Shown here in pieces: positions 53,834-62,785 of a stretch of DNA of 64,000 nt (position 1 is its first letter; the number at the start of each line of letters is the position of its first letter). The position numbers and the translations under genes are program-made. The stretch is from NCBI GenBank assembly GCA_000437755.1, contig FR900122.1, forward strand, positions 1 through 64,000, given 5' to 3'. The notes under the pieces were generated by a model. It saw only the letters and a list, made by a program, of their open reading frames with translations. It had not been told where the DNA came from and did not search any database. This DNA is from Roseburia sp. CAG:303. Lineage in GTDB: Bacteria > Bacillota > Clostridia > Lachnospirales > Lachnospiraceae.

Positions 53834-56056
53834 TTATTTACTTATTAATTTTTCGTATTCATCGACAGGCAGCGGTTTTGAGAAATAGAATCCCTGAATA
53901 TCCGTACATTGCAATTTATGGATAAACTCCACCTGTTCTTTTGTTTCAACACCTTCTGCCGTAATCGTAAGTCCGAGTGTTTGTGCCAGTCTTGTAATGT
54001 AATAGAGCAATGTCTCACCATTCTTATCACCAATGTAATCGATCAGACTCTTATCCAGCTTCAGGGTATCAAAATGCATGACATTCAGCGATGCCAGGGA
54101 AGAATATCCGTTTCCGAAATCATCGAGCAGTACATGGAATCCTGCTTCATGGAATTTCTCAATCAATGACGCAATCTCTGAATTATTAATCGTTGCACTT
54201 TCCGTTATTTCCAGTTCTATATATCTTGAATCAAGTGTATACTGTTCCAGAATTCCTTTATATTTGTCCACAATATCTCCGAAATAAAGGCTTGCCCTGG
54301 AAATATTAACGGAAACAGGGAACATTTTCTTTCCCTCTTTTTCCCAAACTTCCTGCTGCCGGCATACTTCGCGGAAAATATATTCGTCCAGGGTTGAAAT
54401 CATTCCGTTTTTCTCGAACAGCGGAATAAATTTGCCCGGTGACCAGAGTGAGCCATCCTCTTTTCTCCATCGGATCAATGCTTCTGCACCTACCACGGTA
54501 TAATTATCTACACTGAACTTCGGCTGGTACCATACCTCGAACATCTTCCGTTCCATCGCCTCCTCAAAGGAGTCTTCCATCTCTCTTTCTTCTTCCATCC
54601 GCTCGACATTAACTTCATTATAGAACGCATAATTACGATCTCTGCGTCCTTTTATCAGATGCTGTGCTTCCATCGCACGTCCATAACATTTCTCCAGTTT
54701 TCCGTCTTTCTCGAGGGAATAGATACCAAATGCAGGAATAATCCGTGGAATATTCAGTTCGTCTGATATTGCTTCAATCTCATGGGTCATCCCATCAATC
54801 CGGCTTATCAGCTCTTTCCTGTCCAGCGTCGCCAGATACAGGGCAAACCTGTCGGCATTTACATGTGCCGCAAATTCTTTATCATTTTTAAGGCTTTTCT
54901 TCAGGACATCCCAGATATTTCTCAGTGCCAGATCTCCCATTTCAATTCCGCAGGTGCTGTTGACAATTTTAAAATCATTGATATCCATGGCGATGATCTG
55001 TCCCTGCTTTTTGGATATATCATGCATTTTTTCCTTGAAATATTGATAATTCCAGCCATTTGTAAGTGGATCGACATAGGCGAGTTTTAACAGTCTGCGT
55101 TTCGTCCAGTGATAGCTGAATACATAGATTGCAACTCCGATAACGGCAACTGCAAATATTATTACGGTAAGTACATTTATCATTGCCTGAACAGGCTGAA
55201 ATCTCTGTCCGAGTACCTCCGCCGGCACCAGTGACATGAAATACCACTGTACGGATTCGTTGATCTGGTGATTTAATGATGTATAATAAAAATACTCTTC
55301 CTTATCCAGATAAATCATTCCGGTGCAACTGATTCCCTGCCTGTTGCTTTCCTGAATCTGTTCAATCGCTTTCTTATTCCGGTTGTCCTTTGACTCCAAT
55401 GCTACAAATAAATCTTTCTCTTCTCCAAATCCGTCATCCGACGAGTTGACCATGATATTTCCGGATGAATCAAGAATACAGCCATATCCCTGTCCATCAA
55501 AGCATTCTACATTCAGAATCTCTTTAAAATTCTCCGTCTGGTAAGTTGCAAACAGAACTCCCTGTACTTTGCTGTGATCTTCATTGTAAACCGGAACACT
55601 GAATACATTAATCATCTCATGCACGTCACCAATGCTGTCCTCCATTGCATCCGTAATCATGGTATTCCCCCTCATACTCTGCTGGTAAAATTCACGGTAT
55701 GACAAATCCTGCTCATACCCGTCGGTTGTATGGGTTACTCCGTCACTGTCCACATAACCGATTCTTTTAAACTGATAAACGTCCACAATCCCGCTCATCT
55801 CATCCAGAAAAGTCTCTATATCATCCGTCCTGCTCTCCACTTCCCGCGCCAGAGCAATCAACAGCTTGTACTTCGCTGCTATTTCTTTATTTACGGCAAT
55901 AATATTCTGTGTTGCCACATCCTCCAGTGTTTTTTGCATTTCTCCTGCTAAAGCTGCTTCAATCCGCTTTGACGCAAAAAATATGATTATACCCAGACAT
56001 AAAAGAACTGCAATTACAACACCTATTCTCAGTTTTAGCATTTTCTTTTCTTTCAT
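53834..56056 (-). CDS. Membrane c-di-GMP phosphodiesterase (dCache-degenerate GGDEF-EAL)
   Basis: 740 residues: membrane helix (about 10-30), extracellular Cache-like sensor (to about 305), second helix (about 307-330), GGDEF-type domain, EAL domain. The GGDEF active-site loop reads HVNADRFALY, so cyclase activity is lost. The EAL domain is complete: EALIRW, VNIS, EITES, LLDDFGNGYSSL, LKLDKSLI, AEGVET. It should therefore cleave c-di-GMP in response to an outside signal, which generally favours motility; flagellin lies about 28 kb away. GAGG precedes the ATG at 56056. Confidence 0.88.
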   Translation of the reverse strand: MKEKKMLKLRIGVVIAVLLCLGIIIFFASKRIEAALAGEMQKTLEDVATQNIIAVNKEIAAKYKLLIALAREVESRTDDIETFLDEMSGIVDVYQFKRIGYVDSDGVTHTTDGYEQDLSYREFYQQSMRGNTMITDAMEDSIGDVHEMINVFSVPVYNEDHSKVQGVLFATYQTENFKEILNVECFDGQGYGCILDSSGNIMVNSSDDGFGEEKDLFVALESKDNRNKKAIEQIQESNRQGISCTGMIYLDKEEYFYYTSLNHQINESVQWYFMSLVPAEVLGQRFQPVQAMINVLTVIIFAVAVIGVAIYVFSYHWTKRRLLKLAYVDPLTNGWNYQYFKEKMHDISKKQGQIIAMDINDFKIVNSTCGIEMGDLALRNIWDVLKKSLKNDKEFAAHVNADRFALYLATLDRKELISRIDGMTHEIEAISDELNIPRIIPAFGIYSLEKDGKLEKCYGRAMEAQHLIKGRRDRNYAFYNEVNVERMEEEREMEDSFEEAMERKMFEVWYQPKFSVDNYTVVGAEALIRWRKEDGSLWSPGKFIPLFEKNGMISTLDEYIFREVCRQQEVWEKEGKKMFPVSVNISRASLYFGDIVDKYKGILEQYTLDSRYIELEITESATINNSEIASLIEKFHEAGFHVLLDDFGNGYSSLASLNVMHFDTLKLDKSLIDYIGDKNGETLLYYITRLAQTLGLTITAEGVETKEQVEFIHKLQCTDIQGFYFSKPLPVDEYEKLISK

Positions 56057-56197
56057 TCTAATATCCTCACAATCCAATCCGAAACAAATCCCACATTTAT
56101 ATTATTATACTACCGTTTCCAACATATAGCAATCAGTTTTCGAGCGTTTTTTTATAACAAAATATCATGCGGATTCAGTTTTTTAATCCCAATGAAA

Positions 56198-56238
56198 GAA
56201 AAAAACAAGCTTACCTTTCACAAAAGATAAGCTTGTTT
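56198..56238 (-). terminator. Terminator after the tRNA pair
   Basis: AAACAAGCTTA (56204-56214) pairs with TAAGCTTGTTT (56228-56238); the minus strand runs into a T-run. Confidence 0.9.
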
Positions 56239-56240
56239 AC

Positions 56241-56326
56241 TGCCGGCGACCGGAATCGAACCGGTACGGGAGATTAGTCCCGCAGGATTTTAAGTCCTGT
56301 GCGTCTGCCAGTTCCGCCACGCCGGC
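56241..56326 (-). tRNA. tRNA-Leu (anticodon TAA)
   Basis: Minus strand cloverleaf of 86 bases: acceptor GCCGGCG pairs with CGCCGGC, D-arm with TGGCAGACGC, anticodon stem-loop CAGGACTTAAAATCCTG (TAA), long variable arm GCGGGACTAATCTCCCGT typical of class II tRNA, T-arm GGTTCGATTCC, discriminator A. CCA is not encoded. Confidence 0.95.
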
Positions 56327-56380
56327 TGTTTTGACTTATGCAGTTAAAAAAATTTTTAGCACACATCTTACGATGTGTAA

Positions 56381-56462
56381 TGGGCAGAGGTGGATTCGAA
56401 CCACCGAAGCAATTTGCAGCAGATTTACAGTCTGTCCCCTTTGGCCACTCGGGAATCTGCCC
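56381..56462 (-). tRNA. tRNA-Tyr (anticodon GTA)
   Basis: Minus strand, 82 bases: acceptor GGGCAGA/TCTGCCC, anticodon loop CTGTAAA (GTA), long variable arm around TGCAAATTGC, T-arm GGTTCGAATCC, discriminator A. CCA is not encoded. 54 bp upstream of tRNA-Leu, same operon. Confidence 0.95.
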
Positions 56463-56497
56463 ATTATGTCAGAGCAACACTGCACTGACAGTTATAT

Positions 56498-56526
56498 ATT
56501 TTAGCATACTTTTTATAAATATGCAA
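56498..56526 (-). promoter_or_regulatory. Promoter of the tRNA-Tyr-tRNA-Leu operon
   Basis: Minus strand TTGCAT (56521-56526), 17 bp, TAAAAT (56498-56503). Confidence 0.7.
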
Positions 56527-56541
56527 GACTTTTTTTGATAA

Positions 56542-58683
56542 TTAATGTGTGTTTTCGCAAAATATTACTGGTTCACTTCCGGAACAGTCATATACGGCTG
56601 CCGATTTTTTCTTCATTACCACATGAAGTTCTCCATTTTCAAGATCCACAGGCAGTCTTCCGACATTGTACCATTCTTCCGCAGTTTCGACAATTCTTGC
56701 AGTTTCCGCCTCATAAGAGATTCCTGCCGGATACACTTTTATGCTGATTTCCCTGTCCTCGTTATTGTTATTTATGATAATAACCAGCTTATTTTCCTGG
56801 CAGGTTCTCGCATATGCAATGAGATTATATTCTGCATGAAGTGGAATCAGAGAACCTTTTGCCAGTGCAGGATTCCTTTTGTGCATCTGGATCATGTCAC
56901 GGTGGAATTCCAGTAAATCCATGTCCTCATGTCCCCACGGATAAGTTCTCCGGTTATCCGGATCCGTCCATCCGCATACACCTGCCTCATCGCCGTAATA
57001 AATAGTCGGTGCCCCCGGCCATGTCATCTGCATAACCACAGCTTCTTTCATAACCGCACGACTGATTCCTTTATTTGCTTCTTCCGGTCCGCACGAAGAA
57101 GTACGTCCCACCCTTCCGTTTGTTCTTGTAAGAAATCTTGAATGGTCATGATTGGAAAGTTCATTCATTGCCACCATAAGCGACGGTGTATGGAATTTTG
57201 CCATATTATATCTCATCGTACCAAAGAAGCTGTTCGCATTTCCACGCATACTTTCATTCTTTTCATCGCTGTGCTTCTCCATGCCGGTAAGAAACCAGGT
57301 TACCGGTTCCATAAACGCATCATAGTTCATGACCGTATCCCACTGGTCTCCTTGCAGCCAGGAGGACGGATCACCGTAATGCTCTGCCAGAATAATTGCT
57401 TCCGGATTTGCCTCTTTCACAACTTTTCGGAATTTTCTCCAGAATTCGTGATTGTACTCCGGGGTTTTTCCGAGGTCGGCTGCCACATCGAGCCGCCATC
57501 CGTCCACATTATACGGTGGGGAAACCCATTTCTTCGCAACATTCAGAATATACTCCTCCAGTTCTTTCGAGCCCTCATAATTCAGTTTCGGAAGTGTATC
57601 ATGTCCCCACCAGCCATCGTAGCTTCCGTTATCCGGCCACTTTCTGTCTTCATTTTCATAGAAATGAAAGAAGTTATGGTATGGACTGTCTTTTGAAATG
57701 TACGCACCATCTTTATATCCTTCCCGCCCCTGATAAATCTTTTCCTTGTCAAGCCATTTGTTAAAAGAACCACAGTGATTAAAAACACCATCTATAATTA
57801 CCCGGATTCCCCGCCTGTGTGCTTCTTCCACAAGTTTGGCAAATAATGCATTGCTGGCATCGAGATTTTCTTTTCTGGTCACTCTGGAAATATACCGGGA
57901 GGCTTTTATATTGCTCTTCTCTCCCTCCGGCAGTACCTCGCCCTCATCTTCCGTAATCACACCATAATGTGGGTCTATATTATCGTAATCCTGTATATCG
58001 TATTTATGGTTGGATGGTGATACAAACAGCGGATTAAAGTAAATCGCCTGGATTCCCAGTTTTTCCAGATAATCCATCTTATCCAGCACACCCTGCAAAT
58101 CACCACCATAAAACTCACGGACACCCATTGCTGCCGGATATTTATTCCATTCCTTTACCTGCACACTGTAATCATCAATATAAGAATATTCTCTGTCGAG
58201 AACATCATTCGTCTTATCTCCATTATAGAATCGATCGGTAAAAATCTGATAAATAACCGCTCCTTTTGCCCAGTCCGGTGTATGGAATCCCGGAACAATA
58301 CAGAAATCATATTCTTTCTGTATTTCATTCGAGCAGCCCAATTTATTATAAAAGCAATGTTCAAAACGGTTGATAATCTCAAAATAATAGTAAAACTTTT
58401 CTTCATCCGGCACACAGCTGATCTGATAGTAGTCAAACAGTTCTGTACGTTTTTCAAGCTTCATCTCAGCTCTTTTTCCGTTACTGCACAGGTATACACT
58501 GTCTGCATTTGCTTTTGCAGTGCGAAAACGGATCTTTACTTCCTCTCCAATTCCCGGTTGCGGCGGAATTACATAATCTTCCGTTCCGTCACTGAATAAA
58601 GCTTCTTTTCTGAGCAGAGGTCTTACATTCTGAATATATAATAATTTTTTACTGATATCGCTTAGATTTTCTATTGATATCAT
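56542..58683 (-). CDS. GH13 alpha-glucan hydrolase (neopullulanase/cyclomaltodextrinase-like)
   Basis: 713 residues: N-terminal beta-sandwich (about 1-125), then the alpha-amylase barrel and a C-terminal beta domain. Conserved regions: DGVFNHCG (I), DGWRLDVAAD with the nucleophile Asp (II), ILAEHYGD with the acid Glu (III), ELSNHDHSRF with the third Asp (IV). No signal peptide, so cytoplasmic; it probably acts on maltodextrins, fitting glycogen phosphorylase elsewhere in the window. The ATG at 58683 has AAAGGAT upstream; open frame further upstream includes a hairpin and is not favoured. Confidence 0.9.
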   Translation of the reverse strand: MISIENLSDISKKLLYIQNVRPLLRKEALFSDGTEDYVIPPQPGIGEEVKIRFRTAKANADSVYLCSNGKRAEMKLEKRTELFDYYQISCVPDEEKFYYYFEIINRFEHCFYNKLGCSNEIQKEYDFCIVPGFHTPDWAKGAVIYQIFTDRFYNGDKTNDVLDREYSYIDDYSVQVKEWNKYPAAMGVREFYGGDLQGVLDKMDYLEKLGIQAIYFNPLFVSPSNHKYDIQDYDNIDPHYGVITEDEGEVLPEGEKSNIKASRYISRVTRKENLDASNALFAKLVEEAHRRGIRVIIDGVFNHCGSFNKWLDKEKIYQGREGYKDGAYISKDSPYHNFFHFYENEDRKWPDNGSYDGWWGHDTLPKLNYEGSKELEEYILNVAKKWVSPPYNVDGWRLDVAADLGKTPEYNHEFWRKFRKVVKEANPEAIILAEHYGDPSSWLQGDQWDTVMNYDAFMEPVTWFLTGMEKHSDEKNESMRGNANSFFGTMRYNMAKFHTPSLMVAMNELSNHDHSRFLTRTNGRVGRTSSCGPEEANKGISRAVMKEAVVMQMTWPGAPTIYYGDEAGVCGWTDPDNRRTYPWGHEDMDLLEFHRDMIQMHKRNPALAKGSLIPLHAEYNLIAYARTCQENKLVIIINNNNEDREISIKVYPAGISYEAETARIVETAEEWYNVGRLPVDLENGELHVVMKKKSAAVYDCSGSEPVIFCENTH

Positions 58684-58712
58684 TTTTACCATCCTTTCTG
58701 TCCTGATAATGT

Positions 58713-58740
58713 AAAACGGACAGCCTCGGCTGTCCGTTTT
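58713..58740 (-). terminator. Hairpin between ftsH and the GH13 gene
   Basis: AAAACGGACAGCC pairs with GGCTGTCCGTTTT around a 2-base centre. On the minus strand it ends in TTTTAC and may terminate ftsH. The rest of 58684-58949 is AT-rich and holds TGCACAAA/TTTGTGCA about 25 bases apart (near 58839-58878); no gene seen. Confidence 0.65.
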
Positions 58741-58949
58741 AGGAGAAGTTATTTCGTTTTTTATGGGGTGTAGCAAAAACTATATAATGTATTGGGGGGT
58801 TTTACGATATGTAATATACCATCCTTCTACAAATAAGTGTGCACAAACATCATTTTTTTTTTAATTATTTTTTGTGCATTTTGACTTTCACACCACAAAT
58901 CACACAAATAGCAACTCAAATTCAGACTTTGTTTTAATCATTATAACCA

Positions 58950-60791
58950 TTAATCCTCTGTTTTATCAAATAATGCCTCAAATTCTTCCTGGCTTATTTT
59001 CTCTTTCTCCATCAGAAGTTTTGCACATTTTTCTAAAACATCCCTATTCTGCATAATGATATCTTTTGCATTGCGGTAACATTCATCCACAATACGTTTT
59101 ACTTCACTGTCTATCTTGGATGCGGTTTCTTCCGCATATCCTCTGCCATGTCCGATATCCCTGCCGATAAATACCTCTTCTTCATCATCGCCATATGCGA
59201 TAAGTCCCAGTTCTTCCGACATACCAAACTTTGTAACCATCGCCTTGGCATAGGCAGTTGCCTGCTTGATATCCTGTGATGCTCCTGTCGTAATATCATC
59301 AAAGGTAAGTTCCTCCGCAATACGCCCGCCCAGGCTTACCATGATACTCTGTATCATCTTTCCTCTGGTATTGAACATCTCATCCTTCTCCGGAAGCGGC
59401 ATGGTATAACCTGCTGCTCCGTTGCCTGTCGGTATGATGGATACGGTATGCACAGGTCCTACATCCGGAAGTACATGGAAGAGAATCGCATGACCGGATT
59501 CATGATATGCCGTAATCTCTTTCTCCTTATCCGAAATTACCCGGCTCTTCTTCTCTGTTCCTATACCGACTTTGATAAACGATTTCTCGATATCCGCCTG
59601 TGTAATATATTTTCTGTCGTGTTTTGCCGCCTGGATGGCTGCTTCATTCAGAAGGTTTTCCAGATCAGCTCCGGCAAACCCTGCCGTGGTTTGTGCCACA
59701 CGTTCCAGATTCACATCATCGCCCAGTGGTTTATTCTTTGCATGTACTTCGAGAATCTCTTCTCTTCCCTTTACATCAGGTCTTCCGACGTACACCTTAC
59801 GATCAAAACGTCCCGGTCTTAAAATCGCCGGATCCAGGATATCCACACGGTTGGTTGCTGCCATAACGATGATTCCTTCATTTACACCGAATCCATCCAT
59901 CTCTACAAGAAGCTGGTTCAGCGTCTGTTCTCTCTCATCATGTCCGCCGCCCATTCCGGTACCTCTGCGTCTTGCCACCGCATCAATTTCATCAATAAAG
60001 ACGATACATGGTGCATTTTTCTTTGCTTCTTCAAATAAATCCCTTACTCTGGATGCTCCGACACCAACGAACATTTCCACGAAATCAGAACCGGAGATGC
60101 TGAAAAACGGTACTCCTGCTTCCCCTGCAATCGCTTTCGCAAGAAGTGTTTTACCGGTTCCCGGAGGGCCTACCAGAATAACACCTTTCGGTATTCTTGC
60201 ACCTACTTCAATATATTTTGCCGGGTATTTCAGGAAATCAACAATTTCTTCCAGCTCGTCTTTTTCCTCACACAGCCCTGCAACATTGTCAAACGTATAT
60301 TTTCCGGCATCCGGACTCATCATCTTTGCACGGCTCTTTCCGAAATTCATCATTCTGGAATTTCCGCCGCCACCACCGCCGCCGGCATTCGGATTTAGCA
60401 TAGTAATTACCACAAATGCCATAATTACCACTACGATAAGTGGCAGCACCGTGGTAAGAAATACACTGTCTCTCTGTACGTCACTCATGGAGTACTTCAC
60501 ATCCGCTGCCTCGATCAGTTTAATTGCTTCATTTACATCGGATACATACAGTTTCTTCACTGTAGCATCACTCTTATATTTTGCCTGGACATAACCGGTC
60601 GGCACTTCTTTGTTCTGTACAATGGTACACTGTGAAATCTTGCCGTCCTGCAGGTCTTCTTTAAAATTCGCCAGATTATAATCCCCACCGGTAATATTTG
60701 CAACACGAAACAGCATATATACTGCCACCACTACAATGACCAGTGCGATATAAAATCCCAATCCGTTTGTTTTTTTCTTATTTAAATCCAA
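58950..60791 (-). CDS. ftsH: ATP-dependent zinc metalloprotease FtsH
   Basis: 613 residues: two membrane helices (12-30 and 112-132), a glycine run (137-143), AAA domain with Walker A GPPGTGKT 208-215 and [12 protein letters not shown], and the protease domain with zinc motif HESGH. It degrades membrane and regulatory proteins. The start is TTG with GGAGG about ten bases upstream. 5 bp after hpt; the order hpt-ftsH is widely conserved in Firmicutes. Confidence 0.96.
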   Translation of the reverse strand: MDLNKKKTNGLGFYIALVIVVVAVYMLFRVANITGGDYNLANFKEDLQDGKISQCTIVQNKEVPTGYVQAKYKSDATVKKLYVSDVNEAIKLIEAADVKYSMSDVQRDSVFLTTVLPLIVVVIMAFVVITMLNPNAGGGGGGGNSRMMNFGKSRAKMMSPDAGKYTFDNVAGLCEEKDELEEIVDFLKYPAKYIEVGARIPKGVILVGPPGTGKTLLAKAIAGEAGVPFFSISGSDFVEMFVGVGASRVRDLFEEAKKNAPCIVFIDEIDAVARRRGTGMGGGHDEREQTLNQLLVEMDGFGVNEGIIVMAATNRVDILDPAILRPGRFDRKVYVGRPDVKGREEILEVHAKNKPLGDDVNLERVAQTTAGFAGADLENLLNEAAIQAAKHDRKYITQADIEKSFIKVGIGTEKKSRVISDKEKEITAYHESGHAILFHVLPDVGPVHTVSIIPTGNGAAGYTMPLPEKDEMFNTRGKMIQSIMVSLGGRIAEELTFDDITTGASQDIKQATAYAKAMVTKFGMSEELGLIAYGDDEEEVFIGRDIGHGRGYAEETASKIDSEVKRIVDECYRNAKDIIMQNRDVLEKCAKLLMEKEKISQEEFEALFDKTED

Positions 60792-60796
60792 AATCT

Positions 60797-61324
60797 CTAT
60801 ACCTCCTCAAATTCGATGACACCAATATACGGAAGATTTCTATATTTCTGATTATAATCAAGACCATAACCCACTACGAATTTGTCCGGCACCGTGAAAC
60901 ATTCATAATCAACAGGCACCTCTGTTACTCTTCCTTCCGGTTTATCCAGTAATGTACATAATTTTACACTGGCTGCTCCTCTCTGTCGGAACATGTCCAG
61001 CAGCACACTTAATGTTCTTCCCGTATCTACAATATCCTCTACGACAAGGACATCTTTTCCCTCGACAGGTTCATCCAGATCCTTTATAATCTTTACCTTG
61101 CAGGTACTCTGTGTGCCCGCATAACTGGAAACTGCCATAAAGTCCATACTGACCGGAACAGTAATCCGCTTTGCCAGTTCCGTCATAAAGAATACACCGC
61201 CTTTCAGCACACAGATCATATGTAATTCTTTCCCTGCATATTCACGGCTGATCTTTTCACCCATCTCTTTTATTTTTTCATTTACTTCTTCTTCACTGAT
61301 TAATACTTTGATGTTTTCCTTCAT
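60797..61324 (-). CDS. hpt: Hypoxanthine phosphoribosyltransferase
   Basis: 175 residues. PRPP-binding motif [14 protein letters not shown] (about 92-105) and the [11 protein letters not shown] loop are canonical; it makes IMP/GMP from hypoxanthine/guanine. It lies between tilS and ftsH, the usual order in Bacillus and Clostridia. Weak ribosome site, so translation may be coupled to tilS. Confidence 0.96.
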   Translation of the reverse strand: MKENIKVLISEEEVNEKIKEMGEKISREYAGKELHMICVLKGGVFFMTELAKRITVPVSMDFMAVSSYAGTQSTCKVKIIKDLDEPVEGKDVLVVEDIVDTGRTLSVLLDMFRQRGAASVKLCTLLDKPEGRVTEVPVDYECFTVPDKFVVGYGLDYNQKYRNLPYIGVIEFEEV

Positions 61325-61353
61325 ATCTTTCCATTCCTTATCTGCATTGTTTT

Positions 61354-62766
61354 TTATATTCCAGCAACTGCAGGAATATATTCTATCTGAAGCATACTTC
61401 CGGTCTTTTCCGTAATTCTGACACGCTCGCTTATCCTGTAACCGACCACCCAGAATACTTCACTACCCTCTGCAACCAGCAGAATCCGGTCTCTTTCTTC
61501 CCGTGGTATCTTCAGGTCTATGAAATAATCTTTCAGCTTCTTTCTTCCGCCTTCCTGATTTACCACAATGTAATCACCCGGCCGTCTGGTCCGAATCTGA
61601 AAAGTACTTTTAAGTATATCATAATCCAGCCATTTCGTATACATCTTTTCTTGAATTTTCCTGTTTGCCGGCATATTTTTTATTTTTTTTATAAAAAATG
61701 CCCCTCTGTCGCACCTGATTTCCTTCCCATCCTCTCCTTCCATATTACAGTCTATGCAGATTTGTCCGTCTTTTTCCTGCTTTTTTCTTTTTGCAATACC
61801 TATTTTCCCATATTCCCGGTATACTTCCAGTCCATAGGGCAGATCTGCCTTTCTTCCACTCTCCCCACGGATAATATCCAGCACGATGTCAATATGAACG
61901 GACGTGATATCCTTTAATTTTCCCGCCATCTGTGCAACTGCCCTGCGGCAGATCCTTTTCCGAATCACGATGTCCTGCTCATTTAATTTTTCCCTGTCCA
62001 GCCAGCACTCCCCTTCCTTATATTCTGCTATATCCTGCCATGCCTGGTCCGTCTGTTTTTCCAGATATGTCTCTATCTCCCCCAGAGCTTCTGCCGTCTG
62101 CCTGATATGCCAGGCTGCTTTTTCATTTATATTCTGACTAATGTACGGAAGCAGCTCATTTCGGATTTTATTTCTGCTATAATGATTTTCCCTATTTGTT
62201 TCGTCTGTTCTATAATCTATTCCATTCTCACATAAATATTCCAGAATCTCCTCTCTGTCCAGACAAAGTATGGGACGTATGATATTTTCCCTGACCGGTG
62301 CAATCCCGGTAAGACCTTTTATCCCGCTCCCCCGGAACAGCTGAAACAGGAATGTTTCACTGCTGTCCCCACTGTTATGCGCAACAGCGATTTTACCTCC
62401 CCCATTCTGCCCGAGTATTTTTTCAAATGCTTCATATCTTATTTTTCTTCCCGCCTCCTCATCCGACATATGCCATACTTTTGCCAGTTCCTCTACTTTA
62501 TAGTGAAACCCGAAAAATTCTATCTTCTTCTCCCCACAGAACTTTTCCACATATTTCATATCTTCATCGGCGGATTGTCCACGAAGCCCATGATGGATAT
62601 GTACCACTGTAAGATGATATCCATACCGCTCCCTTAACTGTAAAAGAAGATTAAGCATGCACATGCTGTCCGCCCCTCCGGATACTCCTGCCACCACATT
62701 TTCCACTCCGTCCAGCATATGATATGCTTCTATATAATGCTCCACTTTCTTCTGTATCTTTTCCAT
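61354..62766 (-). CDS. tilS: tRNA(Ile)-lysidine synthetase
   Basis: 470 residues. N-terminal PP-loop AGVSGGADSMCML (about 27-39) binds ATP; VVHIHHGLRGQSADED and YRTDETNRENHYSRNKIRNELLP are family signatures; a C-terminal domain (RRPGDYIV... KKLKDYFIDLKIPREERDRI) follows. It converts C34 of the tRNA-Ile CAU anticodon to lysidine. AAGGAG precedes the ATG. Confidence 0.95.
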   Translation of the reverse strand: MEKIQKKVEHYIEAYHMLDGVENVVAGVSGGADSMCMLNLLLQLRERYGYHLTVVHIHHGLRGQSADEDMKYVEKFCGEKKIEFFGFHYKVEELAKVWHMSDEEAGRKIRYEAFEKILGQNGGGKIAVAHNSGDSSETFLFQLFRGSGIKGLTGIAPVRENIIRPILCLDREEILEYLCENGIDYRTDETNRENHYSRNKIRNELLPYISQNINEKAAWHIRQTAEALGEIETYLEKQTDQAWQDIAEYKEGECWLDREKLNEQDIVIRKRICRRAVAQMAGKLKDITSVHIDIVLDIIRGESGRKADLPYGLEVYREYGKIGIAKRKKQEKDGQICIDCNMEGEDGKEIRCDRGAFFIKKIKNMPANRKIQEKMYTKWLDYDILKSTFQIRTRRPGDYIVVNQEGGRKKLKDYFIDLKIPREERDRILLVAEGSEVFWVVGYRISERVRITEKTGSMLQIEYIPAVAGI

Positions 62767-62785
62767 GATTTCTCCTTATATCATA

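Noticed and set aside
59572..60594. 340-codon plus-strand open frame opposite ftsH
   Set aside because: It is antisense to the conserved AAA and protease domains of FtsH, with low-complexity Ser/Pro composition and no ribosome site.
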